Shown piece by piece: positions 36,501 through 52,508 of a stretch of 64,000 bases of DNA. The stretch's first letter is position 1; each line of letters starts with the position of its first letter. Made by a program: the position numbers and the translations under genes. The notes under the pieces were generated by a model. It did no database searches, was not told the origin of the DNA, and saw only the letters and a list, made by a program, of their open reading frames with translations. The DNA is from Coffea arabica (lineage: Eukaryota > Streptophyta > Magnoliopsida > Gentianales > Rubiaceae), in contig NC_092326.1 of assembly GCF_036785885.1 (NCBI RefSeq), positions 42,370,287 through 42,434,286 on the forward strand, in the 5' to 3' direction.

Positions 36501-37348
36501 AAGCATAGACTCACCTCACGTCGGCTGACCTGCAACTTTTTTTAGCGGGGGTACCGACATCATCTGGCTTTTTATTTGCAGCTCGTGGTTAACCTTTAGA
36601 TCATGATTAGTGATTTATTTTTTTGCAAGCGTATCTAGTAGGGTACCACGTCCTTTTACATGGATGCCACATTAATTTCCAAGAAATTTAACCAAAAGAG
36701 CTGCTGGTATCCATCTACCAACCTGCCAATGAACATACGTAAAATCCTCTACTTTGCAAAGAAAAGTGAAAAGGTTAATGGAATCTATATGTAAGAAAGA
36801 AGCAACTTCATTAGATGACATCCTTAAAAAAATCCAAACATGTGCAAGAAATACGTATTTGCAGTCATCCAATTACTCGTTTTTCTCATAGATACTTATT
36901 TAACTTTAATTTCCAAGAACTGGTATCATGGAGACATCTTGTCATGATAAAGAAATCGGCGTGCATGGAGAGAAAAGTAGCAACTAGCCATTTGGTCGGA
37001 AAGCAAAGAAATGAGAGAGAGACCACCAAATTAGGTGCAACCCCACCAAAATGAGCAGAGGCAAAGCGTAGGGAGGTGAAGTACTGGGATAAATCAGAAA
37101 AGGCCATAAAAACCCCCCCTCCCTTGGCAGATGGCTCCAGGCTCCAGCCAGCTTAATTACTCCAAATTCTGCCAAACTTTGGAGGGGTCCATCAGAGGAT
37201 GTGGTCACATACTTGCCCCACGAGTTTTGTTCCCACTAACTACTGTATCCTTAGATTTGGTTGTGATGCTTTCACTCGCTATTTTGCTTCCAAAGTAGTA
37301 ATGGTAAATCAGCCAATCGATTCTTTCTTATCCCCTTCCTTCAAGGCC

Positions 37349-37356
37349 TATAAATA
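37349..37356 (+). promoter_or_regulatory. TATA box of ACC oxidase gene
   Basis: TATAAATA within GGCCTATAAATATCCC, 144 bp upstream of the start codon; the expected leader of about 110 nt fits ACO genes. Confidence 0.75.
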
Positions 37357-37396
37357 TCCCTCTAACCCCCTCTTCAATTTACGCATAACACAGTAG

Positions 37397-39087
<1,691 letters not shown>

Positions 39088-42080
39088 GATCACGCTTTGA
39101 TCTGCTGCTGTCTTATAATGCGCGTTTGCGTAATCATATCCTAGCATAGTAATAATATCTGAGATCTGAGTCTGTATTGTGGTGTGAGTTTGGTTTAGTC
39201 CCTTGTTAATGCTTGGATTGGACTAGTTAAATGTGGAGCTGGTTTGTTAGATAAGATAGTCTTGCCAGGATCTTTGAATAAATGATTCTGCGGAAGTCTG
39301 CGGTGAATGATAACGTGTAAAGCAATCCGAAAGTAACCTTTCTGGGGCTTTGTCATATGTAATGGAGAAGGAATCTTCCAATACCAGCATTGCTAAGTGG
39401 ATACAAAAACTTTGATCCAGTTATCTTATCTGAAAGGGAATGCGGTAAAAAGCAAGCACTGTTATTTAAACCAAATCGGCCAGCAAGTTTGAAAAAAAAG
39501 GAGTCTGTGATTAGAGACTGACTTTATCCAACATTATTATGCACCATTTGGTTTCTAGTCAGTAGAAACTTTATCCAACAATACTACTATTGTTGTGCAA
39601 GTTCACCGCTGCATTCTTAGCGTCAGAGCGTGGGGGCGAGGTTTTGTCATGGCAACCAATAACTTTGGACCCCATGCCTAACCTGTCGCGCAAAGATACG
39701 CACCGACTTCCGATCGTTCTTTAGCAGCCCATAAAAACGATGATGTTATTGTTCTTCTTTCTTTTTCCTCGAGCAAATTAGTCCATCCATCAAGAAAAAT
39801 TTTTCATAAGTACATGTCAATTCCGAGAAATCCGCAATGATCTTCTGAAGAAGAGATTGGGCAGCCTAAAAAAATAGTCAAATAGGAGATAGAGCACTAC
39901 TATTTATTACTCCAGTTGGTCAGTACAACAGGGTCAGAAAAGAAACCATTTGCGGCTCAATTGACGAATTATGCTGGAAACTGGAGACCCTACCATGGTC
40001 TCTCAAAGAAGAAGAAGAAAATTTCCCTGGGCAGAATTCTTATTCCAGTTTGGCGTTTCGTGCGAGGTTATTGGACCATTCCTACACCGTGACCAGGGAA
40101 TGAGATGAAACGCGCCGCGAGTATATTAGATTGACAAAATAGGCTGGATCTTCTAGAGAAAACGACTATATATTGGTGACAGCTATTTTCCATCTTCACG
40201 ACGGAGCTTGCTGAGAAGCATCCGCATTTCCTTCCCCACTACTCCAAAAATGGAACTCAACTCTTCAGAAAGGGAAAGGAAATAGGTAAAGGTACTTCCT
40301 TGTTATGTAAAATCCCACTGCGAATGGTGGGATCAGCAAATTCAGCTGTCATTCTGATAACAGTCGCGTGAGCATGCATGTGCATCCATGCGTGCCGGGT
40401 ATCCCATCAGGGAAGTGGAAAGACCTTGCTACCATGTATAACTGCAAGCCTGACTGACACTTCCAAGCCCCACCACCCCAACCTGAGATAAGAACGAACA
40501 AACCAAACGAATAGATAGAAAATTTTCCACTAAAAGCAGCATGTTAACTTTCCTTTCTTTTTCAGGAAAGTGAAAGCAACTAGGGAAAAAGTACTACCCC
40601 CTGTACTGCATAAGGAAGACTGTACATGCACCAATAATTAAAGAGGCATCCTCCCCAGAAAAGAAATTTTGAAGGCCAAAAGCATTAAAAAAACCAAATA
40701 TCTCAGTCCTGTAGGCTTCAATAACAACCTATTGCTTTTGTTTGATAGGAAACATTCTACTATCGTCTCAAAAGATCAACGTAGTTGGCTGGTATGTATG
40801 TTGAAACAACTTCTGTATCCATGTGCTAACAGGTTCAGATAACTTCTGTATCTACTGGGGATGACATACAAGAACCGAGGGTATCCTTGTTATATTCTGA
40901 CGAAGACATTTACACTCTCAGGCTCACTCTATTCTGTCAAACAACCGCTTCCTTGAACTTCATCTAATCTCCGTCTCAGTAAATTACCACCACCATGCTA
41001 CTAAAATTTCATTGAGAACAACGCGTGAATATTAAAGAGTATGCTTTCTTTGATAGGCCACAGTGGGTAGAAAAAACCAGCGTGACACCACTAGCAATTC
41101 AAGCCTACGTGTTATTGTGTTTCGAGTGTGAATGGCAAGTATGTGCAGCACAGGGAGTGTCCACGGCATTTACCAATAACACACCTTGGCCAAACCTCAA
41201 TAATCATCTTTTGATTGCCAACTTAGTCCCAAAATTCAGTCAAGCTGCCAGATTAAGGTGACAATAAGTTAGATTGTTCTCTGAATGTATACCCAGATTG
41301 TATATCTATTTCATAAATTGCAAAACTCAGAAAACACACACAAGCCAGATTACTCATAATGGTAGTATGCGAAATGCCCTAAAGATTTGTTCTTTGAAAT
41401 GATAAGGGTAGAAAGTCAGCAAGATATCCTGTTCCAACCGAAGAGCCCAAGGTGAAAAATCCTAGTTCAGACTATAAATCGTGCTTGACACAAAATTCTG
41501 ATTTATTTTAGCCATTAGTGTGAGCCAACTTCAAAAGAGATAAGTTCCATTTAAGAGGATAAAAACAAGAGTTTAAGCAACATCATCTCATTTAAGAGGA
41601 TACAAAATTCATATCAAAATTCCTGCACTCAAAAGTTTAAGCAACAGCTGAAATTTAAGAGGATAAAAACAAGAAAGGGAGAATTCACACTAATAGTGCA
41701 GGAAAGGACATCATCTCATTTCATAAAAGTTCACTACACGGATTGGGAATAAAAAATAAAATCCATGAGTCAAGTGTGGAATATAACTATTGCAGCCTGA
41801 AGCCATAATTTAGATCCTAAGCAATGAAGACTCCTTAGCACTATAACATTAGCATCAGTCGAAAATTCAAAATTATTAGCATACCCCAAGAAACAAAACT
41901 GTTCGATTAAGAACATGTATCAAGAATGTTGATGCCCATTCTGTCTTAAAAATGCGAGTGAAAAACCTTAACCCTTCTGCAAAAGAGACGGACAATCTCT
42001 TACCCAATGAAACTTGAGGATGAGGAAAATGGTAAGGTATTTGGCTGAAGCTATAAGAAATCTCATGCACTCCAAACAAA
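39088..42080. other. Intergenic between ACO and CLMP1 3' ends
   Basis: The first few hundred bases should be ACO 3' untranslated sequence. No gene, RNA or clear transposon is supported in the rest; a 78-codon frame at 41025 has no family resemblance. The segment AATTTAAGAGGATAAAAACAAGA is repeated near 41550 and 41655. Confidence 0.5.
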
Positions 42081-44432
42081 TTACTCCCTTGAAGTTTGAG
42101 TTACCTCATTTGGATCCTCCATCTTACTAGAAAGAGCCATGCTTACATTCTCAATTCTTTTCTCTTGTCCCTCACTAGCTTCTTCATTGGAGCAATGATT
42201 CTTCAGAACTGTTGCAATGTCTGTTTCAGAGGCTCCAGCAAGCTTGAATCTCTCGATTGCAGTGTCCAAATTCTTCTTCCAACCAGTCAAATTCAATTTA
42301 AATTCAACTTGGGATCGTTCAAAAAGCATATTACCCCAGAATAGATGTATTTGAGATCTCATCACAGCAGCTTGTTCTGCTGCTTCATCAGCTGAAAGTG
42401 CCCCCTGACTGCCAGCAGATGAGCCCTCATTTTCTACTCCACTTCCTGGCTTCTTCCGTCTTTTCAACAGTTCTTCCTTCTTACTTGCTGCTCCAGGATC
42501 CTTCAGTTCATTTGCTCTATGCTCTTCCAACTTCTCCCACATTTGAGTAGCTACTTTCATTTTTTCTTCTGCACTGTCAAAAAGTTGTAGGGTCTCCGTA
42601 GGATCCCACTTTGATAGGTCTTCTTTCTTTGCCACAACAAAGGACCAATGGAGCTTTGCCATTTCAAATTGCTGCTGCCCAAGTGCCAAGAGACCTTCAT
42701 AAAAGTCTGGTTTGACAGAAAGTGCCTCCTCATACTTCTCTCTGGCCAACGAATACTTTTCCTTGACCCAGTCATAAGCAGCTTGAAGTTGTGAGGCCAT
42801 CAAGTCCTTTGAAGCTGAGTCATCTATAGGAATCCGCTTCCTTGCTGCACACATGTGTACATTTCCCCAGTTAAAGAAAGCTAGAGCAGCTACTTCCTGA
42901 AACTTTAAAGCAGCCTTATCAAAAAGGGTTTGAGCTTCTTCACTTGTCACTGTCTCCTCCAGAGCTTCAGAGCATAGCTCCATCCCAAGCTCATGAAGAT
43001 CAATGTGAGCATCTGGGTCAATACCGACATGGCTTCGGAACAACTGTGCAAACTCAAATAACCAGTCATCCATCTCCACTTCCTTGCACTCAGGATCTTC
43101 TGATATTCCAGTTTTCTCCTTTGGAGCTGGCTTTTCTGTCTTAACAACTTCATTGTCCACAGGTTCCACAACAGACTCACCTAGTGAAGAGTTAGATGCA
43201 TTCTCATCTTCTTTAGTTGCCTCAGTCTCGGCAGGTTTCTCTTCTTCCTCTTCCAATAAAGGTGGCTCATGTTCAGGACTCACCTCTACAATATGCAACC
43301 TCAACGTCCCAGCTGAATCTTGTTTATCACTATCAGGGTCTTTCGGACTAAGCCGGTCAACACAGGACTCAGCCAATCGAAGCTCAGCCGTGCATGTAAT
43401 TGTAACTAAATCACCGTCATTATCTTTATACTTAATCAGAACAGACTTTGACATTGGGAGCCGTTTGCCTACGATATCCCTTAACACCTTAAAATTGCAA
43501 CTCACAGGCATTTGAGCAAGTCTAATGTCGTGATCATAAACAAGCTTCAATGGTCTCCATCGAGTTACAACCTCAACAGATTGCGCATGTGTTGAAACTG
43601 GCAATGATGAAGATGATCCATGTTCCTTACTCTCCTTAACTGAAATGGCACTCGGTTTGGAAGAACCCTGTGAAGGCTTTAAAACAACGTTTGGTAATTG
43701 AGATTTGGCTTCTGGAAAATTTTCAGTTGGCAAAGCTGGACAACACTTATCTGGCTTATTATTAGCTGATAAAGCTGATCCCACAGCTGGAGTTGCTGCC
43801 TTCTTTGATACTGGTCGAGCTGGCAAACAAGGTCCAAGGCCACCAATCGGAGCTCCCCGGACAGCAGAAGCACCCAGGGCAGCAGGCGATGGGCGACTCT
43901 GGAGGTCCTGTTGGGCCTCCTGGCGTGGGCCAAGCGCCATCCTCAATCTCCCCACAATCTCCAGTGCATCCCTGTGATTCGGGTCAGCACTCAATAACAC
44001 TTGCACATCTTGCATCGCCATTTCATGCTTCCCTACTGCCTCAAAAGCACGAGCCCTCCGCAAAAGGGCCCGAACAAATCCAGGCTGAACCTGAAGTGCC
44101 AGAGTACATTCCGAAATCACGCTATCATAATCTATGGGCTTCATTTGCATTAAACAAGCAGCTCTATTGCTATGAAAAACAGCTCTTTCTGGGTGCGTTT
44201 TCGGGATCAGTTTAAGGGCAATATCATACTGTTGAAGAGCCCCTGCATAATCCTTGACCTGAAATCTTTTATTTCCCTCTTCTTTAAGCTCGTGGGCTCT
44301 TCTCAAGAAAACTGAAGAGTCCAAATCAACACCACCATTAATAACAGGTGCATGATTATTTTCCCCTGCAGAAGCTTGGTTTTGGTTTTGGCTAATTGCA
44401 CCCTTCTTTTTCCTACCCCCAGATTTCCCCAT
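42081..44432 (-). CDS. CLMP1: CLMP1/PHOX-type TPR and PB1 domain protein
   Basis: 783 residues from one uninterrupted frame. Residues 43-160 are three TPR repeats (HELKEEGNKRFQ..DYAGALQQYD; AVFHSNRAACLMQ; ALLRRARAFEAVGK). Residues ~288-382 form a PB1 domain (RWRPLKLVYDHDIRLAQMPV, KYKDNDGDLVTITCTAEL). An acidic Glu-rich linker (~390-450) follows, then a second TPR-like helical region (~500-630) and a Lys-rich segment. Start MGKSGGRKKKG and the order TPR-PB1-TPR match Arabidopsis CLMP1 (PHOX2), needed for chloroplast separation and distribution, and the related PHOX1/3/4, which act as HSP90 co-chaperone-like proteins. The N-terminal carboxylate-clamp-type TPR suits Hsp70/90 binding. The frame ends VTQTSRE just after GAG|GTAACT, a possible splice donor at about 42103, so the last residues could differ. 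Paralogue identity is inferred. Confidence 0.92.
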   Translation of the reverse strand: MGKSGGRKKKGAISQNQNQASAGENNHAPVINGGVDLDSSVFLRRAHELKEEGNKRFQVKDYAGALQQYDIALKLIPKTHPERAVFHSNRAACLMQMKPIDYDSVISECTLALQVQPGFVRALLRRARAFEAVGKHEMAMQDVQVLLSADPNHRDALEIVGRLRMALGPRQEAQQDLQSRPSPAALGASAVRGAPIGGLGPCLPARPVSKKAATPAVGSALSANNKPDKCCPALPTENFPEAKSQLPNVVLKPSQGSSKPSAISVKESKEHGSSSSLPVSTHAQSVEVVTRWRPLKLVYDHDIRLAQMPVSCNFKVLRDIVGKRLPMSKSVLIKYKDNDGDLVTITCTAELRLAESCVDRLSPKDPDSDKQDSAGTLRLHIVEVSPEHEPPLLEEEEEKPAETEATKEDENASNSSLGESVVEPVDNEVVKTEKPAPKEKTGISEDPECKEVEMDDWLFEFAQLFRSHVGIDPDAHIDLHELGMELCSEALEETVTSEEAQTLFDKAALKFQEVAALAFFNWGNVHMCAARKRIPIDDSASKDLMASQLQAAYDWVKEKYSLAREKYEEALSVKPDFYEGLLALGQQQFEMAKLHWSFVVAKKEDLSKWDPTETLQLFDSAEEKMKVATQMWEKLEEHRANELKDPGAASKKEELLKRRKKPGSGVENEGSSAGSQGALSADEAAEQAAVMRSQIHLFWGNMLFERSQVEFKLNLTGWKKNLDTAIERFKLAGASETDIATVLKNHCSNEEASEGQEKRIENVSMALSSKMEDPNEVTQTSRE

Positions 44433-45830
44433 AAATTATATCACGACCTTCTGAAAACTCAAACTTCAATCTAGATAGTGCAAAAAGTACCAATCTTTGA
44501 CCTTTACTGGCAAGCTAGAGGTATAAATTAATATCTTTTTCTAAGAATTGAGGAAAAATAAAGGGAGGAGAGAAACCCAATAATAAGCCAGAAGGGGATA
44601 CTTACAAGAACTGAAGTTCACGCCTTTTCAGCAAAGAGCAAAAAAGTTGTGTCTGGGGATTGAAATGTGAAGAACCCAGAAGCTGTAATGAAGAAATGCT
44701 GGACTAGAGAAGATGGTTTTTGATGAAATGCATGATTGAGCAAAGTCGACCGATGAAAGATGGGGTTTTTGGAAACCCTAGATAGGAGAAAATCAACCTA
44801 TTAAACTGAATGCCCTCCGCCTCCGTGGGTTCAATCTTCTGGTTGTGCTGAAGACTTGGTTATATGTATTCTCGACACTTGGCACTTGATCGACCGTTCA
44901 TCACTGGATAACTTAGAGTACCTTAATCGTGCGAAGCAGATAGACCCTCTCTCCATACGCGATTTATGGAGTTTTTCACTTTTTCGCATCAAAATGAAAG
45001 AGTGGCAAGTAGACAATAATCCTATCCAAATAATCAGGAGCTATTAAACTAATCAGGAGGTAAAGGGTTTTTTTTTTTTTTTTTTTTAAGGATCAGGAGA
45101 TAAAGGTTTTCATTATTATTATTACATGTATAGTATGCATGAGACCGTTGAAATAAGTATATTTGGGTATGAATTCATACCAAATATGGCAAAAAGGCGT
45201 TTTTAATTAGAAGATTATTGGGAACAATACTTCAAGCATTTTGTGTGATACGATTTATACGAGATAAAATGATGATTAAAAATTACATTTATGATGTAAT
45301 TTGAATAATATTTAAAAATTAATTTTGCAAATCATGCTAATTTCAACGTGAATTCTTTGAACTAAAGAAATTTCTATTAGAATATTGTTTGAAATTGATA
45401 TTTTGTTATGACTACGAAATATCGTATATAGCCTTGTTCTTATAACTAGACCTACATTTCTTCTTCTTCTTTATGTACATTTCTTCTTATTTGTAATAGA
45501 AGTAAAAACAAAAAATTGGCGACACAAAGAACCTATATATATAAACCAAATAAATGCTTTCACTTGTGCATCTAATTTGCCAAGCGATTCAAAATCATTA
45601 TTGGTATATTTGAGGAAATCTTTGGTGGTGAAAATGTAGAATCGAACAATTAAACAAGCATTAGTAGTTTGTATATAAGATTATGAGTCTTTATTTCCTA
45701 TTTATTTTATTTTTTGTTGTGTCAAACAACAATCATGTTATGTTAATAGCGGGATAATACAAGATTAATTAAAAAGAAAAGCAACTGTCCTATTATATCA
45801 TCAGGCACATTCATCCTGAGTTACACTACA
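44433..45830. other. CLMP1 5' leader and intergenic
   Basis: The leader probably contains an intron (donor TT|GTAAGTAT near 44604, acceptor CTTGCCAG near 44512, minus strand). Beyond that a poly-T run at 45070-45087 and AT-rich sequence without genes. Confidence 0.4.
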
Positions 45831-45834
45831 GAAA

Positions 45835-46004
45835 GGCTTTGTTTGGATTGTGGTTTGTTTGTCAAAATATATTTGCTTACATCATCATTACAATTTTCAA
45901 CACACCTTTTTATCTTTTCAATTATCTTTTTATCTCACATACATCACATCACAATAAGTGCTACAGTAAAAATATCTTTTATAATTCACAATCCAAACAA
46001 AGCC
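45835..46004. mobile_element. MITE with 18-bp perfect terminal inverted repeats, copy 1
   Basis: The left end GGCTTTGTTTGGATTGTG is mirrored exactly by CACAATCCAAACAAAGCC. The interior (TTGCTTACATCATCATTACA, CTTTTTATCTCACATACATC, GTGCTACAGTAAAAATAT) recurs at 61803-61971 and, reversed, at 63526-63655. 170 bp, non-coding. Target-site duplication not resolved. Confidence 0.85.
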
Positions 46005-46392
46005 GGTCCCGTTTGCGTTTTGTTATTTACCGTAGCGGTACAATGCATATAAGATTAAAAAATAATTATAAAATGTATTCACAGAAAATATAAAAATTTT
46101 TTGATAAAAGAAAAAAACTGCAATACAAACACAATCCAAGCTTCACAACAAATTTGCTAACGTGTGAGAACAAAAACATTTCATGTTACATGAACTATTG
46201 AATAAGTACATTATTCAAAACATTTCTCTTGTGGAAGAGTTCCGGTGCCGGAATAATCAACCGCATTATCTTACGTGATGGATGAATGAAGATTGAAGAT
46301 TCTTTTATTTGCGGCTTTGGACTTCAGGGAGGGGTTAAAAAAAAAAATGCCCTACACTTATGATAAGGCCAATCTGGTAATTGCACTCCATG

Positions 46393-46434
46393 TTAGGGTT
46401 TGTGGGCTTATCATGCGGGGATGCCGCTATATAA
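46393..46434 (+). promoter_or_regulatory. Telo-box, site-II-like motif and TATA cluster
   Basis: TTAGGGTTT (telo-box, 46393-46401), TGGGCT (site-II-like, 46403-46408) and TATATAA (46428-46434) lie within 42 bp. This trio is typical of plant promoters for ribosomal protein, translation-factor and snoRNA genes. No recognisable gene follows. Confidence 0.45.
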
Positions 46435-46439
46435 CCCCA

Positions 46440-47810
46440 ACTTCTACCGCAGCTGTTTTCCGTCGCAAACTCGATCTTCATTATTTTGCCTCGCTCACTA
46501 TAAGACTGAGCTGTAACCTTGATTGCTGGAATCAATTTTATGCCTTCTTTTTTTAAAAAAAAAAATTTTTTTTTTTGAGTTTTTTGTTCTACTTTTCATT
46601 TTGTTTTTGTTCCTGATGATGAGATTTACCGCATGATTTCTCTTTCAAATCAGTATATATAACTTTGAGAATCCTGTGCTCGTGAAATAAGAAAATGTGA
46701 GAGGCAAAATTTGAAAGCGTGCCTCGTCATTGAGAAGAGCAGCAGGTACAATAATGCTAGCGAGATATCGTTTCAGTCGTCATATCTTCAGATTGACGAT
46801 TCGATTGTTGCTCGTTCACATTTCATTCTAATTTCTGAGGTTGCTTTTTTTGTTTTCCTTTTCCAATTTAAGTGCATTTGCTCATATAATTCTTTCTATA
46901 AGCCCATATTTGCTTGTTTGTGCATATTTGTGTGTTTGTATATATGCTGAAGAGGTGCGGGTGATGCATTAGATAAGATCTCTTTCTTCAGTTTGAACCT
47001 ATGCATTAGATAAGATCTCTTTCTTCAGTTTGAACCTATGCATTAGATAAGATCTCTTTCTTCAGTTTGAACCTATTGGGTGAAAATCCTATGCGGATGT
47101 TTTGTTTGTAAAGGATGTCTGATGCACTCTCTTGTTGATGGTTTTACCTGCTCTCGAGGGTCTCAGGATTTTGATTTTAACTGCCTTTTGTTGTTTTCTG
47201 CTATTAATGTATTGTGTAATTGGCTTGTTTGTTCTACATATGTTGTGTAGTTTTAGATTTCCAGATTGTAGGGTAAGAGTCTATGGTGGCGACACTCCAT
47301 TGCCATCACCTCAGTGGAGACCTAAAGGTACAGCCCTAAAACAAAGTAAACCTTCTGGTATCTTTAATTAGGAAGGTCATTTATCGTGTAGTTTTTGAAT
47401 TGTCTCACCATCAAAAAAATTCTTAACAAGTAAACTCTGGGTACTCAGAACCCAATTATGCACACTTAGTGTGGTTGAAGGTGTGACCACTGACCTGGAT
47501 GCGTCTAGGGAAAAAAATTCCCTTTGGATTGGTACAGTTTAAGAGCTTGACAATGCAGGCTCCTTGTCAAATGGCTAGCCAATGTGATTTGTGTCTTGCA
47601 TTTTACTGCATTGGGCACCATTTAAGGGGAGTTTAGATGAAAAACTTGCGAGTAGATATTCTCATGTTACTAGGTTGAAGTGATGATTGGAAATGTATAG
47701 AATAAGGAATTCTAGTTGAAAATGAGACTTTACAAAATAAACGTGGCACTGGGTTGAGAAAGGCTTTATTGATTTTTTTTGGTTTGGATAGACTTTGTTT
47801 ATTTTTTTAT
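46440..47810. other. Sequence downstream of the orphan promoter; possible unidentified transcript
   Basis: No protein family recognised. A frame ending at 47371 (VYGGDTPLPSPQWRPKGTA then LKQSKPSGIFN and stop) has ordinary codon composition and follows an acceptor-like TTTCCAG, so a small spliced gene is possible, but I cannot connect exons. Confidence 0.25.
46964..47074. repeat. Three perfect tandem copies of a 37-bp unit
   Basis: ATGCATTAGATAAGATC plus TCTTTCTTCAGTTTGAACCT is repeated three times without mismatch (46964-47000, 47001-47037, 47038-47074). Perfect identity implies a recent or actively varying minisatellite. Confidence 0.95.
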
Positions 47811-47813
47811 GGC

Positions 47814-47846
47814 GGGGAAGGGAAGGGAAGGGAAGGGAAGGGAAGA
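47814..47846. repeat. (GGGAA)n microsatellite
   Basis: Six GGGAA units followed by a purine-rich tract of GAGGAGAAAAGAGAGGG type to about 47925. No coding meaning. Confidence 0.9.
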
Positions 47847-47929
47847 GGGGAGGAGAAAAGAGAGGGAGAAGGAAGAGGGTGGGAGAGGAATGAGGAGGAA
47901 GATGGTGGGTGGAAGAATGAGACAGCGTA

Positions 47930-48790
47930 GATTTTATTTTTTAATTTTTTTTATATTTGGAATTATTTTTGATATATTGAATGTTTTTGGAGTTGTTTTT
48001 ATTTGTGTATTACTTTAACATTATATATGAAAAACTTGTTTCATATTAATGTAGATTGTAACTGACGTCAATGTGCTGCCAGAGTTGTGAAGGGATATAA
48101 CAGCCCAACTTACCTAATCGGGGCTCTAATTCGCGCAACATGATGAGAATTGGCGTCTAATCATCAGACACTGCTAGCGTCAAAACTTCATTTCAGGCTA
48201 ATGTTACTAGGCAATGAGAAAAGGTGAAAAACTCGATGTTCAATTCACTGGCATGTCTGGTAACTGAATATAAATTCAAATTTTCGTACATTATAATGCC
48301 TCAGAAGACAAGGGCGGATATCGGCAGGGATGCTCTCCTCTCCCTTCTGAGTGACTGATATTCGAAAAGCTTGATTGCCTGTATGTATGACTGATTTTCG
48401 AAAAGTTTGATTTCCTGTATGTACATCAGAATGGTGACGAAATGGAGACAGGTCAATATGTGGAAAATTGAAACTGTTTTCTAAAGCTGCTATTCTATGT
48501 TCGTAACTAAAATTGCATATTGATTCGCGTCATCTTCATGTTCCCATTTCTGACAGATAAAGAAAGCTTCAAGATAATACAAACGGAAGGAAACACCTAT
48601 GCAATGAGTGAAATAAAGATGACCGGCCCCCTTTAAGAAGGGTGAGGAACTTCAAATTTTTTGGCTTGCACTTAAAATAAAGATGAGTCCAGGCAAAATG
48701 TACTAATGCGTGAAATGAGGCAAAATATTTCCTGCACTCAACGGAGAAGGAATTCAAGCAACAATGCGTTTCTGAAGGGCATTTTTCCAC
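47930..48790. other. Intergenic; repeat fragment, then DSP 3' region
   Basis: TTTGGAATTATTTTTGATATATTG and TTTTTGGAGTTGTTTTT near 47957-48002 resemble the ends of the large AT-rich block at 15350-19625. Nearer 48790 lies the presumed 3' untranslated region of the phosphatase gene. Confidence 0.4.
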
Positions 48791-48793
48791 TAA

Positions 48794-52170
<3,377 letters not shown>

Positions 52171-52185
52171 GCATTGGTGATGCTT

Positions 52186-52508
52186 TTTTTTTTTTTTTTC
52201 TTTCAAAGCCCAAAAAGCTTGAATCAATTTTTACAAATCTAAACCCCGAGAGAACCCCAAAAATCGGTATCCTTTGAGGTCCCACAGGAGACTTATAACT
52301 ACCAACCCAAACCCCCCCAACCCCGATGTGGGATACATCAAAGGGGATGACACCCCAAACCTCCACAACGGGGGGCTGCTGCTAAGCCCAACTGGAACCC
52401 AACCCCTCAGAGGCGATGTTTCTTTCTTTCAAAGCCCAAAGAGCTTGAATCAATTTTTACAAACCTAAATCTCGAGGGAACCCTAAAAGCCGGCATCCTT
52501 TGAGGTCC
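52186..52508 (-). mobile_element. Dimeric USE/TATA retroposon-like element, copy A (best preserved)
   Basis: A perfect 15-bp target-site duplication GCATTGGTGATGCTT (52171-52185 and 52509-52523) and a T run at the left end (poly-A tail on the minus strand) show RNA-mediated insertion. An ~85-bp unit, starting GGACCTCAAAGGAT(G/A)CCG and ending TTGGGCTTTGAAAG, occurs at both ends (52507-52424 and 52286-52200). Between them lie TTAGCAGCAGCCCCCC, TCCCACATCG (reverse of 52324-52333), a 25-bp G-rich spacer and TTATAAG. The upstream unit begins about 16 nt downstream of where TATA would lie, near an expected transcription start. No protein is encoded. Confidence 0.82.

Noticed and set aside
41025-41261. 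78-codon plus-strand frame between ACO and CLMP1
   Set aside because: No recognisable motif, and composition like the surrounding non-coding DNA.
43084-44215. Long open frames on the plus strand opposite CLMP1
   Set aside because: They are antisense shadows of a strongly supported TPR-PB1 coding region and match no family.
46612-46625. C/D snoRNA suggested by box C (CTGATGATGA) downstream of the telo-box promoter
   Set aside because: No box D (CTGA) with terminal stem at a suitable distance; the nearest is over 200 nt away.
46964-47074. CRISPR-like array of 37-bp repeats
   Set aside because: The copies are directly abutting with no spacers, in a plant nuclear genome.
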